Shown: positions 49,323 to 61,418 of the stretch, in pieces | Layout: each line of letters starts with the position of its first letter | Numbering within the stretch: position 1 is the stretch's first letter | DNA from: Acanthochlamys bracteata | Taxonomy: Eukaryota > Streptophyta > Magnoliopsida > Pandanales > Velloziaceae | Length of the DNA stretch: 64,000 nt | Reading direction: 5' to 3' | Assembly: GCA_019914995.1 (NCBI GenBank) | Contig: CM034136.1 | Span: 1,007,270 to 1,071,269 of the forward strand | Program-made: the position numbers and the translations under genes | The notes under the pieces: model-generated | Told to the model about the DNA's origin: nothing | What the model saw: the letters and a program-made list of their open reading frames with translations, nothing else | The model's database searches: none

Positions 49323-49687
49323 CATAGTTCATCGCAAACACTGGGATTTTTTTAGGTTTGGTTTGAAAAGCTAGTCTTGATAAGAAGGGTAGTTTGACTC
49401 CATGAGAGAACAACGGTACGGTATGTTGTTTCTGTAAGAAGGGTACGGTACGTTGACACCACTCAGCAAATTGGTAAGAAGTTAGTTTTATAAAATTGAG
49501 TTCATTAAAATTGAGTTCGTAAGAACTGAATTAAAGCTGAAGTTTGGTAAGTTTTGGATAAACAAAAGATATAAGAAATGAGTTTAAGTTCAAAATCTGA
49601 CAGAAAAACTAAAATTTTGGTGCTCGGTTGAAATAAGTCCTTAGAGGAACAACTCCAAAATTTTTAGGTTTGGTTTAAAAAGCTACC

Positions 49688-49815
49688 ACCGACTCCATTT
49701 AGGGAATGTTTGGGATAACTTTTTAAGTACTTATTATTTCAAATAAATCTTCTATAGCATTTTATATATTTTTCTAAAATTTAAAAAATTTATTTGTCAT
49801 ATGTCAAAAGCTACT
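49688..49815. repeat. Partial MITE-like segment
   Basis: GGGAATGTTTGGGATAACTT followed by AT-rich sequence with AAATTTAAAAAATTTATTTG resembles one end and the core of the GTGCGTTTGG family. The opposite end was not found. Confidence 0.35.
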
Positions 49816-52480
49816 GTATAGCTGACTCCACTTAGAGTTTTGAACCACTATGAGATTTACCTTTTGATAAAACAATACAATGATTACTCAGTGTGGTATC
49901 TTATATCTATAATGGAGTTGAGTACTCAATTCTCAAATGATAGAAGAAATTGGAATGAGTCTTCTCATTTGAAAGAGATTGAAGAGGGAGGGAAGGAAGT
50001 TGACATAAAGCTTGAGAACCTCAACATCTCTATAATTGGATTAACCTATTATTATTAAATTATACAAATCTCAAAACACACTAAGGTGAATGAGAACCTT
50101 TTACTTTAATTTTTAGCTCTTCTCTAGAACATGCTCTTTGAAAGATAAGTACACTAAGATTATTTGATTGATATAAATTGAAGTGAATAGTTTTCTTTTT
50201 CTTAGTTGAAGATTAAGAAGCTGCGACAAATTAATGTGGATTCCGTTCGTGAATGTACTAATAATGTTTTATGTATAGTTAAAATCCTTTCAAATACTCT
50301 TCCACTATTATATTAAGATTTTATAATACTATGAATTGTTTTAGAAATAAAAAGTTAAAATAGAAATTAAAAAAGCACTGCGAGACACTCTCAAACATGA
50401 ACTAATAACGTCTCATTTGAACTACATTTTAATACCAATTTGTAGGGACTCCAAGTTAATTAATTCCGAGCTAGTAGTAGTAGAAGAGCTGGGAATAGTG
50501 CTCAAGTGAAAATGGGTTAAGTAGTCACGTTAGGCCATTGTTAATGGCGGAGGGATTAGGAATAATATCTGAGTGAAAAAAAAAGCTAATTTAGAAGGTT
50601 TTTAATAACTCAGCTTAAGCTGAGTTAAGTTGGGCTCTGATTTGGTATGTTTAACAATGCATTTTTTAATAGTTTCACATTATCATAGTGCTAAAACAAT
50701 GTGTTTATATGTAAAAGATACTAACCTTCATAAGCCAATCATTTTGATACGTGAACTCAATCCAATATATGATATTAGAGTTTGCATGATAGACCAACCA
50801 CCAGTTTGTCACTAGAGGAGAAATTACTAGACTTTTAAATAAGATCAAGCCCAAATTAATAGCGAAGGGGCAAAAATTGGTACTGATTTGAAAAACATAC
50901 TAACTAATTAGGTTGCGTTTGAATTAATAGAGAAGAGATTGGAGTGCTGCTTGAGTAAAACATGAGGTAGCTAATTTGGTAGTTGAACAAACGACTCACC
51001 TTGAACTAGATCAAGTTATGGCTCGATAGATTTAACAACTTATGCCTCTTAATAATTTCAAATTGGCTAGGTATTAAAAATAGCATATGCTTAATGTCAG
51101 AGTTGTTAATCGCCAAATAATTGACCAATTATTTTGGTATGGAAACACGATACAAACCTATAAATTAAGTGGTGCGTTGAGCGAGACGCTTAGCGTGACA
51201 CCAAATTACTATTCACAATTGTAAACTTCCTCCAAGCACATATTGAAACCTGTAATGCACTAGTTAGATCGCTATGAACTTCTACACATCATTTTGAATA
51301 TCTTGTTGCCATATGAAAAAGGACTCCCAAAGCAATAGGTCATTTCCTGCACCCTTCCCTGCCTTCAAAGAAAAGTTCATAAACAACAAAATATATAACC
51401 TCAAGATCAAAAGCGAAAATGACATTTTGTTGTTGTTGTGCCAATAGGTTCAAGTTAATCCATTTTTTAACATGAAAAAGGTGCTTAACTGCAGTTTGGT
51501 ACCTTAAAAAATGGTACCATTCTAGGTTTCTCAGTCTTTACAGAAATGAAATAGGCATAACTGGTTTTTATGATTCATTTTGTTGGAAAATATGAAACAA
51601 AATACTTGGGAATAAAAACCTAATACTGTTTAAAACATGTGTGCCCTTAATTCATTCAACATTTAAAAACAACTGAAGAGCCAAATAATTAATATTAAGG
51701 TATCAGATTCCAACCATCTATATAACACTTCAATTATATATATATATATATATATGAAAGAAAAAAGATTCAAATTCTCCACTGCCCTATCATAGACAAT
51801 AAGCTTGGACAAATACTAAAGTTTAATAGCATCCAAGCTAAGGTGATCAGGTGATCAAAAAAATTATTCCAACTTTTTGCAATATGAACATTTCCATCTC
51901 TTCCTGTTAATCAGTCTTTATTTATTTTATTTCTTTTTTGCTTGTTCCTCTCATTTTTGGTTTTTTTAGTTTGGAAACCTAGAAACAAACAAAAAATAAT
52001 CACATTGATTCCTTTGAATTTTTAAGTAAAGGCAACATATCTTTCTGCATGCAGTACCCAAATAGCCAACTATAATGCAAGTTCATGCATGCTCTTTGAA
52101 TCCTGATCCTTTAGTTCTATTGCAAGTGGTGGTGCTCTTATCCGTTTACAAATGCGACCAAATGGTCTCTACAGAAACTCAAACCGCCGCATTTTATTTC
52201 ATTTTCAACCATTTTTTCCGACTATATTAATATTAATTGTAGTAATTAAGAGTACTACTTAATTACGCGAGACTTCGATTTCAGTAGAACACTTCAAAAA
52301 AAAAATCGGTGGATCAAAAATAACTTGGTATACAGTGATGGCGAAAGATTTAGAGAAATCATATATTTTGCTGAACGGAATGGAAAAAACGAATTCATAT
52401 AAACTACCCCACTCAAATTGGATAAAGATTTAATTTATTGTTTGTTGTTTTTGGAGTGGGAATTCATGCACACAACCATC
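49816..52480. other. Intergenic region upstream of IPT, no gene seen
   Basis: About 2.7 kb of AT-rich spacer. It holds a (TA)n tract at about 51736-51755. The short open frames here have no family likeness. No RNA gene was recognised. Confidence 0.55.
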
Positions 52481-52490
52481 TATATAAATA
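52481..52490 (+). promoter_or_regulatory. Probable TATA box of the IPT gene
   Basis: TATATAAATA, about 105 bases before the start codon, a normal distance for a plant TATA box with a short leader. Confidence 0.6.
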
Positions 52491-52584
52491 CTCCCCACAT
52501 CCGTAAAATGCCTTATGCAACACTTCCAAAGTTTCAATCCAAGTCCAAATATCCATCAGTAGTACTTAGCTTAGATTGGTAGAA

Positions 52585-53628
52585 ATGTTGGTAATTATAA
52601 AGAACCACCTTCCCTTCCGTAGGACTTCGCCGATGCTGACCTGCGGTAAGATCTTCCCTTTGCCACCGGCGGTGAACGGACGCATCAAGGCATCTGCAAA
52701 GTTTTCGGTTACTAAGAACAAGGTTGTATTCATTCTCGGGGCTACAGGCACTGGAAAATCCAAACTGGCGATCGACTTAGTGACCAAGTTCAACGGTGAA
52801 ATCGTTAACTCTGATAAGATGCAAGTTTACGATGGTCTCAGTATCATCACCAATAAGGTCACCGAAGAGGAGATGGCTGGAATACCTCACCATCTTCTCG
52901 GCGGAGTTCACCCTGATGCTGAATTTACTGCAGATGAGTTCCGGTACAAGGCTGTTTGTGCTATCGAGTCTATTTTAGAGCGCGGGAAGCTCCCGATAGT
53001 CGCCGGTGGATCCAACTCTTACATCGAGGCGTTGGTTGACGGAGGAGACGGATCCTTCCGAGAACGTTACGACTGCTGCTTCATCTGGGTAGACGTCGAA
53101 CTCGCAGTGTTGCATGAGTTTGTCAGAGAGAGAGTGGACAAGATGGTCGACAGAGGGATGGTAGAGGAAGCTCGCAGATTATACAAGCCTAATGCCGACT
53201 ACACTAAAGGCGTTCGTAGATCGTTGGGTGTGCCTGAACTGGCACGGTACCTTCGCTCGGAATCTGAAGATCATCGGATGGATGATCAAACGAGAAGGCA
53301 GATGTTGGAAGACGGGATAGAGCAGACGAAGGCGAACACCTGTAAGCTTGTTTGCGTGCAACTAGAGAAAATTCACAAACTCTGCAAGCTGCCTGGATGG
53401 AATATACACCACCTCGATCTCACTGACGTTTTCTGTAAACGCGGGTTGCCGGAGGAAGAAGAACCTTGTTGGATGAAGCTCGCCATTGAGCCCAGCGTCG
53501 AGATCGTTGAAGATTTCTTGAAGTATAATGAGAGTACTACTGTTGCGCAGATCGCCAACAACGGCAAGATGCGTGTGGCGAGAGAAGCTGTCGTCGCCGG
53601 AATAGATACTGTGGAGGCTGCAGCATGA
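52585..53628 (+). CDS. IPT: Adenylate isopentenyltransferase (cytokinin biosynthesis), 347 aa, intronless
   Basis: One uninterrupted frame. The enzyme transfers the isopentenyl group of dimethylallyl diphosphate to the N6 of ATP, ADP or AMP, the first step of isoprenoid cytokinin synthesis. Residues 52-59 are the P-loop GATGTGKS. Further family motifs are NSDKMQVYDGL (about 73-83), TNKVT, IPHHLLGGVHP, GGSNSYIEALV and YDCCFIWVDV. The absence of introns and of a C-terminal zinc finger, and the overall wording, fit the adenylate (not tRNA) IPT class, closest in my reading to the Arabidopsis IPT3/IPT5 type. The first 45 residues are basic and Ser/Pro-containing and may act as a plastid transit peptide. 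The ATG at 52585 is taken as the start; an internal Met lies at residue 17. A TATA box lies about 105 bases upstream. Confidence 0.95.
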   Translation: MLVIIKNHLPFRRTSPMLTCGKIFPLPPAVNGRIKASAKFSVTKNKVVFILGATGTGKSKLAIDLVTKFNGEIVNSDKMQVYDGLSIITNKVTEEEMAGIPHHLLGGVHPDAEFTADEFRYKAVCAIESILERGKLPIVAGGSNSYIEALVDGGDGSFRERYDCCFIWVDVELAVLHEFVRERVDKMVDRGMVEEARRLYKPNADYTKGVRRSLGVPELARYLRSESEDHRMDDQTRRQMLEDGIEQTKANTCKLVCVQLEKIHKLCKLPGWNIHHLDLTDVFCKRGLPEEEEPCWMKLAIEPSVEIVEDFLKYNESTTVAQIANNGKMRVAREAVVAGIDTVEAAA

Positions 53629-54636
53629 ACGCCGCACGACATGCGTGCGTTTAAAAGAAAACCCGTTGTATATTTCAAACTAGAACTAGCTAGGAAGGAG
53701 GAGAGTGATCAGTGTTAACTAGTGAGTTGATTTAGAAAGCGTTTCATATCTACAACCCTTTATATATCATATACAAAATTGTTAATGACTGAAAGTTCCT
53801 TACCTAATTAATAACGTAAATTTAGTTTAGATATGATTAATGTTAAAAAAATATAGTCTGATATTCGTTATCAATTGTCTAAAAATGATATTTGTAAAGA
53901 TTTATGATCATTATTCTAATTATCAATTAGTTTTTGAAAGAACTTTTAAGTACACCATATTGTAGCAAAATTTGCCCTAAATTTAACTTTGTAATTTGCT
54001 TTATTTCAGAACTTTTAAAATAATTTTTATTTTAGAACAAATCGTTCACTTTATTTCAAAATTTTCATAATTCAAATACTTTTTAGACAAATATCATATC
54101 AATAATTATGAGATATTATTTATAAAAAATTAAACTCATTCTTTTGATTACCAATTAATTTTAAGAATTATTCTAAATTAATTGCGTGTAAAAATATGCT
54201 AGCAACACTCCCTCGTTAAGAACTGAAAGGTTTTACAAACTACATGCTTCATTTAATTATAATAAACAACTCTTTTCATTTTCCCAGCTAAAGAGTGGCA
54301 ATTTTAAATCTTTTCCTCAGTTTGGGCGCTTCCGCGCGTGCGTTAGTCGCCAATGATTAGATAATAGAATCTCATAAAGTTCGAAAATTTTGGGTCCCAA
54401 TTGCTTTCTTTTTCTTAAAAAAAGAAATTATCTCAAGAGCCATTTTATCACAATCAGTCCATGAAGAGACAAAAATTTTCAGTATATTTTTTCCACAAAA
54501 AGTAATTTTCTTAAAAAGTAATTTAAAATATATAGTTATAGAAAAAATATGAAAATTATTCAAAAGAAATATTTTGGTAAAAAAAAAAAAATCATTTTCA
54601 AACGTAAAAAATCCTGAAAGTCAAAACAGCTTCAAA
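53629..54636. other. IPT 3' flank, no further gene
   Basis: 3' UTR and AT-rich spacer. No coding sequence or clear repeat was recognised. Confidence 0.55.
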
Positions 54637-54895
54637 GGGTATGTTTGGCTTTTATCTTTTTATTTTTATTCTAATTTTGTATTTCACGTTTTATCAATAA
54701 TATTTTATAATATTTTATAAAATTTATTTAAAATTTTTAAAAATTACAGAAAAATTTTACGTTGTAAGAATTTATTATTAATTCATTTTATTAGTTTTTG
54801 AGTTAATAAAGTAGATCTCATTCTTAAAAAAGTATGAAATATTTTTCATTTCAAAAAATTATTTCTCAAGAGCACTTTCAAATGTCACTAAGTGA
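54637..54895. repeat. MITE, GTGCGTTTGG family, diverged copy (inverted)
   Basis: Starts GGGTATGTTTGGCTTTTAT and ends GAGCACTTTCAAATGTCAC. The interior has TTTATCAATAATATTTTATA and a TTTTACGTTGTAAGAATTTA block, related to the other copies read in the opposite direction. Confidence 0.55.
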
Positions 54896-55129
54896 TCCAT
54901 AAAGTTAGTGTTGTTGTGCATCATTAACACAACTATATATATATGATTATCGTATACTTTTCATTATTGGAATTATTATGGATCACTAATTTAGTTTAAT
55001 TTAATTTGTGAACAAAACATAATAGTAGGACATTAATTTAAGATCACATTTCTTGAGAGTGTTTTGACTTAAGGTCGGGTTACTCATCAACCGACAACAT
55101 CTGTGGAGCTGGAACAGAAGATTGAGAGG

Positions 55130-55376
55130 ATATTTGGAAGTACTTTTTAACTCAATTTTATTTCAAATTTTTATTTTATATTTTTTAATAATATTTTATA
55201 ATATTTTATATTTTTAAAAAATTTAAAAAATACAGACAAATTTTATGTCGTAAGATCTTAATTTTGTTTATTTTTATTTTTATAGGCAAAAAGGATAGAG
55301 CTCACTTTTAAAACTTTCTAAGATATTTTTTATTCAGAAAAGCTCTTTTTATAAGTATTCCAAAATATTTCCTGTG
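55130..55376. repeat. MITE, GTGCGTTTGG family, diverged copy
   Basis: Starts GATATTTGGAAGTACTTTTT and ends TATAAGTATTCCAAAATATT. It shares TTTAATAATATTTTATAATA and TTTTATGTCGTAAGATC with the copy at 54637. The ends form weak inverted repeats. Confidence 0.5.
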
Positions 55377-55455
55377 TCTGCTGAAAAGTAGCATGTCCTA
55401 ATTGCATGGATGATGAAATTTGTAATAGTGGTTGATGTTGCTGCAATAACTGCAT

Positions 55456-55722
55456 GCGATGTTTGAAAGTGCTTAGAAAATATTTTTCTAAAATAAAAAA
55501 TATTTTTAAAAATATTATTCTATTTTAAAAAATAAGTTTTATTTTTTTATCTAAAAAAATACTAAAAATAAATAATAATAAGATTTTATAGTGTAAAATT
55601 TTTTATAATTTTTAAAATTTAAATAAATTATGTAAAATAATTGTAAAAGATTTATTAAAATATGTGAAATAAAAAATTAGAAAAGTATTTTTCTTGAAAG
55701 CAATGCCAAACGCACCTTGTAT
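55456..55722. repeat. MITE, GTGCGTTTGG family, copy
   Basis: Starts GCGATGTTTGAAAGTGCTTA and ends GCAATGCCAAACGCACC. The interior has TTCTATTTTAAAAAATAAG and TTTTATAGTGTAAAATTTTT, as in copies 1 to 3. Confidence 0.65.
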
Positions 55723-56251
55723 TTGGTTTGATATGATTGTGGCACTTGTTCTTGCTGCTGCATTTATTTTGGCATATGCTATTGGATTGCGGGAGGTACA
55801 TGATAGAATTTTGGGACTGATGCAGTTACTGTTGAGACGTAAAAGTTGGTAGTTACGTACCCTATATTTCCCTCATAGAATTGGCATACATATTTGGTGT
55901 TGCACTTTGTTGTGAAGAACGACCAATTTGGTTATGAATATTCCATGCATACTCTGCAAGTTTGAAACTAATGTCATTATTCACTGTTGACTGTGGGAGT
56001 TCAGAGATGGTCGATATTTTTGTTTGCATACTGTAGTATGCAGAACCTTAAGGAGTAGCTAGTGGCATAAAAACATAACTAATGAGTGGCAAAATTGCTA
56101 CATTAGGTTGTCGTGGTATGACTGTGTGGCTTATGATGTTGCTAAAGGGACACAGAGTCCAAAAAGAAAATGCATATCAGAGAACCTTACCTTGAATAAA
56201 GTTTGGAGATTTTCCCAAAGTATATGATGGACACTCAAGCTTCGATTCAAA
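55723..56251. other. Intergenic, no feature seen
   Basis: Spacer between two MITEs. No gene or repeat end was recognised. Confidence 0.5.
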
Positions 56252-56526
56252 TGAGGGCATGTTTTAGTTGCTCGTAAAAGAGTTTTAACAAAGTCGAGTT
56301 CCTAAAAGTAGAGTTTGGAAAGAAGTGGGCTAGAAGTATGTTTTAGTTCTTTTGTGTTTCAATTGCATTTGAAGGTGCAATTTTGAATGGAATTGGGCAT
56401 TTGAACTGGAGTTCGGATAGAAGTTAAATTTGAAAGTAAAGTTTAGAATGACAATTAAAATGAAGTGCTCCGAATTCCAAATTTGGCAAAAAGAAGTGCA
56501 GTTTGAAGCAACTGAAACACGTCCTC
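56252..56526. repeat. MITE, second copy of the GTGTTTCA type
   Basis: The left end is GAGGGCATGTTTTAGTTGC and the right end, reverse complemented, GAGGACGTGTTTCAGTTGC, a clear inverted repeat. The interior has repeated AGTTTGGA and AATTGGG-type words. The ends resemble those of the element at 5447-5797. Confidence 0.65.
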
Positions 56527-58899
56527 AGATGAAACTAAATACATCGTAAGAAGATTTAATTACTTGAACAACTCAAGCAACTTCAATATAGTGCTCAATC
56601 CTCAGAACAAAACCTAAGGTTTTCATAATTGTAGGAAAATTGTGAAGAATTAGATCATATTCAACAAAGTAAACGGTGATACAAAATAACTGAATGAGCA
56701 GTTCCAAATTAGCTTTAAAATATATAAAATAAGAACAACCATGAAAAGTACATAAAAATTTCATCAAAACATCTTCAAGTTTTGCAAATTTTGTGTAAGA
56801 GCTAAATCACTTCGATCCATAGAAAATCCAGCATATATAAGTTCAATTAAGGCAACATCCAGGAGCAAGCAATTGCTCATGATATTCAGGCTATTTAGCA
56901 TGTCTAAGAGCCTCTTCCAAGTGATCCACTTGGCAATGGAAGAACCCAACTCCAGAGAAAAGCTGAACAAAATAAAGCATATTAAATAACGAATGGACCT
57001 TATGTTATCTATAAATAATTATCATTCTAAACTTTTCATGAGGGGTTTTACTAATTAGGGTCTATTTAGATAACAAGATAGTAAAGAAGAAGAAGAGTTA
57101 ATGCAGAAAAGGAAGAGCAGGATAATTTTACTCTCATCTTATTTGAATATTTTGGTGAGAGTAAAGATAAAGAGTTATCTTATTTAGTTAGAAGAGTAAA
57201 ACATAGGAGGTGAGTAAAAGATAGGATTTGTTTTCTTTGAAGAATTATAAAAGGTTAGAAGAAGGGTTTTTCTTTTTAATAGTTTCTTCTTTAATTTTGT
57301 TCCAATACTCACTGCATAACATTGCATCATTGCATTGTATAACACAATTAAGTTGTAAGCATAACTTGCATATAGGTTCTACTACTCACTACATTTATGT
57401 GATCTAGTAATATTTTGGCAATATGTCATTACTTACTAACATTACGGTTATAGAATAAACATTAATAATTTTTATCCACTATCCAATCAATTTCAGCTAG
57501 TTCAACTTCAATTTGCAATCATCTTCAACTTTAAGTAATGCTCTTACCTAGGATTTGCAAAGGACAATTGCATCATCTTTATTACAAGATTCCTACGTCA
57601 CTCTTATGGATATTCAAGTAATACTTTCTAACTTTTCTGATTGTCCACAAGAAAGACTTACTCATGAAGATCACCATCCATCCCAAGTTCATTTAACAGA
57701 CCAACAATGTCACAATCTTAGAAGGTCATCCTTACTAACTATTTCATATTTAGAGTTCATCATAGCTATAGCCAAACTGTCTATGACTTCTTTAATAATC
57801 TCCAGACTACACCTTGATTTTCTTTTAATAAGGCACACTTGGAGTTCCTTATTCAACAAACTGATCATCCATATAGAAACCATCTAATAAAACACGATTT
57901 CTGAGATCAATTGATTTATCTCTTTAATGATGTTAGCATTTGTATCTCTTCTCGTAATCATCCTCATCTCAGATGCAATCTAAGCTCCTGTAATCGTGAC
58001 TCTATCCCTTCCATACACTATACTCAACTTGTCTAGGGGAGGCTAAATGATTTGTTTCTCCATTCCTAGCTTTTAGCTTTTGTTGAAGCGACAAATTGAA
58101 AGTACATCTTGTAAGCTCAATAATAAGAAATCAATGCAAACTATTGAAATGAACACATATACCTGGATCAATTGTTCCAATATTTTGTCCTCGGCATCAA
58201 ATTTACACATTTCATATTTTTAAACAAAAGCTCTCAAGCCTCCCTTTAATAAATTTCAAATAGAAGCAGTTTTGTTTATTATTATACTTTTTGTGGTTGG
58301 CAATTATATCCTTAATTAGTGATTTATCAAGAAATAATTTTTTTATTTTCTTAACTATACTATTATAAGCATGAGTTGTGAATATTTATTGACTAAGTTT
58401 TCTATGGTATGCTGACGTAAAAAAGCTTTAATAACAGTATCATTATAGTATAACTTCATTGAAATTGATCACTCATCATACTTACACTTGCATTGGGTGA
58501 CTTTCTCTTACTTGGCGCCTTGTTGAAGTTTTGCAGATTTAGAAAAAAAACATATACAAGCTAAGCAATTTGCAAATTTAGAAGTAAAGGAACATACAGA
58601 TTTAGAAAAAATTAACTTGCAGATTCAGAAAAAAGCAACTTGCAAAATAAAAATAAAAAACGTATATAATAAGTAAATCAACTTGTCTATTAAATCAACT
58701 ACTAATACAATAATTCAATTAAATCAACTTGTGAATTAAATAATTACTAATACAAGTAAAAACAGTAGCTAAGTAAACTAATTTGTCAATTAAAATTAAC
58801 TATTAAAATTAAATCATCTTATAATTGCATCCCTAATTGACTCTCTCTTTATGTCATTATGATCATTATCGTTATAGTCATTGTAGACTTCAATGGGAT
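56527..58899. other. Gene-poor AT-rich region
   Basis: About 2.4 kb. The 110-codon plus-strand frame at 57555-57887 has no recognisable domain and low-complexity codon use. From about 57056 the sequence may belong to the same decayed DNA transposon as the Harbinger relic, but no terminal repeat could be confirmed. Confidence 0.45.
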
Positions 58900-59270
58900 G
58901 GTTGGCAATTAAACACGTACTATTATAAAAAAAGTCCTATCGAAGTCTCCACTTATCAGAAAGTTATGCATAAGACAATATGCTATTATGAGTTTCCTTT
59001 GAATTGAACATAAAAGTAAGGTTCATATGAGCTTAATATGATGGAAAATCGTTTCTTAAGTTCGCAGAATGCTCTTTCAATGAATTACGCAATGATGCAT
59101 ATTAACAGTTGAATAATTCTTGATCATTTTTTAGTGGATTTGATGAGTACTTTTTAAATAGTATGAAAGTCTTCCATAAGATGCAACTAGTCCACTCTTT
59201 GTTATGAAACTAGTACCCACGAGATAGAGTTTTCTATAAGTAACAAGAATACCACATATAATTATAAGGA
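58900..59270 (-). pseudogene. PIF/Harbinger transposase relic (DDE type)
   Basis: Reading the minus strand gives family blocks in the right order but in different frames. First comes KLYLVGTSFITKSGLVASYG-like sequence (cf. the family YYLVDAGY...G..APYRG). Next are YASLRN and, one frame over, IERAFCELKKRFSII, which corresponds to the family motif SLRNVIERAFGVLKKRFPIL. After that comes RKLIIAYCLMHNFLISGDFD (cf. IVLACCALHNF). Stops and frameshifts break every part, so it is not functional. The N-terminal half and the partner Myb-like ORF were not found. Confidence 0.75.
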
Positions 59271-61418
59271 TCACACTTATCTTAAATATTTATTATAGCT
59301 TATTATTACCTTATGCATTCTTATAAACATCATCTTCTTAATGCATCCTTTATGGTTTTATAATTATATGCTGATCTTTTTCCAACTAGCTAAGATGTGT
59401 GTGAACTTGAAACCAAAAGTACAAATAACTAGCATATTTTGTATGAGATATTCATTTCTAGTATCATATCTCGAAACGACTATATGGAAATTTTAACTTG
59501 AATATGTTTTATACTAGTTGCTCCAACACAATCCTGACATTATAACATATTATTAAGTTATGCAACAACATTTATTGTATTTAAAAGTCAGGATATCGTA
59601 TTCATCTTAAGAAAATGATAGTATCTAAACTCTAATGTATATATCTATAAGAAATCATCAGATTAACAGTCTAATAGTTTCTCCGAACCATGACGGCCTT
59701 GGCATGCTAATAGTCTAATAGTCTCTCCCAGTCATCAGTCGTCTAGTGATTCTATGATTGCCTTTAGCACATTAGAAAAGTAATGACTTATCTTTCCGAA
59801 TCATTGAAAAATACATTATACTAAATGACTAGTTATTTTTGTCCAATAATACATATAAAATTTAAAACTTATTCTACTACACTATCACTAGGCGTAGATT
59901 GAAGACTGCCAAATGAGTTAACAAGTTACACCATTTTGCAAATACTGATGGATCATCAGGCAAATGCTACAACATCAAACCTCGTTAGCAAGAGAACTAA
60001 GTACTTCACGTCAAACTTTTCTCTTTCTTCGATAACATTGTGACTAATTACAGTTGGCTTTGTAATTTGATGCAATAAAGAATAGTGCAAACTGAAAATA
60101 ATGCAGTCAAATCATACAAACATAGATATTAATCACCTTATCAGTCATATTGAATATGAAGCAAAGTGTGCATAAAACTGGTTAAGATTAGCTATCAAGT
60201 AATAATGATAACTCTATAAAATAGAGTTTTTATAGTAAATAACTTTTTAATGCTCTCATTTTATTCCAACCCTAATATTTCAAATAAGCTTTTGTAATCG
60301 ATTTAGAAACATACCAAAATTTCCTCCGGCTGTCTATCTAATCAAACTATCGATCTTAAATTAGTATAAATATTATGTAATTTTTTTAAAATGTATTATG
60401 TTCTAATTGGTTATCATATTAGTCTCTCCTCTAAGAGATATGATTTTGAGCATCTGTACGACCCTATACGATCTAATCATTACCAATTTATGCAACGAAA
60501 TCAAGTACCAAAAATCAATCTAATAAAAAAAACCAATATTTATTGTGAAATAATAATAACATATGGTATAAAAACACAATTTTGAACAAAATATGTAATA
60601 AGCAAAAAACAATAACAACGACAACAAAATACCAACAACAATAACAAAGAGTAGGAGAAATGAAATTTGATGGATAAAAAAATTTCAGGCAATGATCTAG
60701 GCGAAAGCAGCTCAACACTAGGGAGACGGATGCATAGGTGGCTGGCGCAAACAAAAATAAGAAATAAATAAAAATTACGAAGAAGAGATTAAAATATAAA
60801 AGGATAATTATAAAAACCTCAAATCTTCAAGCAAATATTTTTTACTCTTCCTCTCACTACACTTTATTATTCTTTCTTTTGATACAACAAAATAAAGTAC
60901 TGTAATACAAATCATTGCTTCACAATTAAACGATCGTTTATGCATCTCAAAAGAAATAAGAAAAGTATTACTAGATCATATTTTATAAAAATTTTGTAAT
61001 TATATAATAAAAAATTTTTAAAATTCAAATAAGCTTTCTTTTACTTATACCACCAAATACAATCTCGATTCTTCCTAAGTGTTACTCTTATTGAAACGAT
61101 CATATACATGATAATTTTTATTTCATTAGATATTATTTATTTTCACCATTTAAGTTGTTATAAACTAAGTTTTTTATAACAAAACTTTAATAACGTAAAA
61201 TGGCCTCTATTTTACTCCTTCTATCTCCTACTATCATTCTGATTCTATTTTACTTTAATCACTTAATTACCATTTTACTTTGTAAATTGTTATAAACCTA
61301 AATATAATATGATAAAACTTAAGAATGTGAAACCGTCTCTATTTTACTTGGCCTATCTGAAAGCCGTGATGGAGCCAGGCAACTCCACGTCCTTGCGGCT
61401 GCGGAGGTGGCGGCGAAG
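59271..61418. other. Gene-poor AT-rich region
   Basis: About 2.1 kb of spacer. It contains an ACAACAA-rich purine/C run at about 60600-60650. No gene was recognised. The final 60 bases before 61419 are GC-rich and are likely the old leader of the broken seven-transmembrane gene. Confidence 0.5.

Noticed and set aside
57555-57887. Plus-strand open frame of 110 codons
   Set aside because: No domain, no neighbouring exons, AT-driven composition, and it sits in a transposon-like region.
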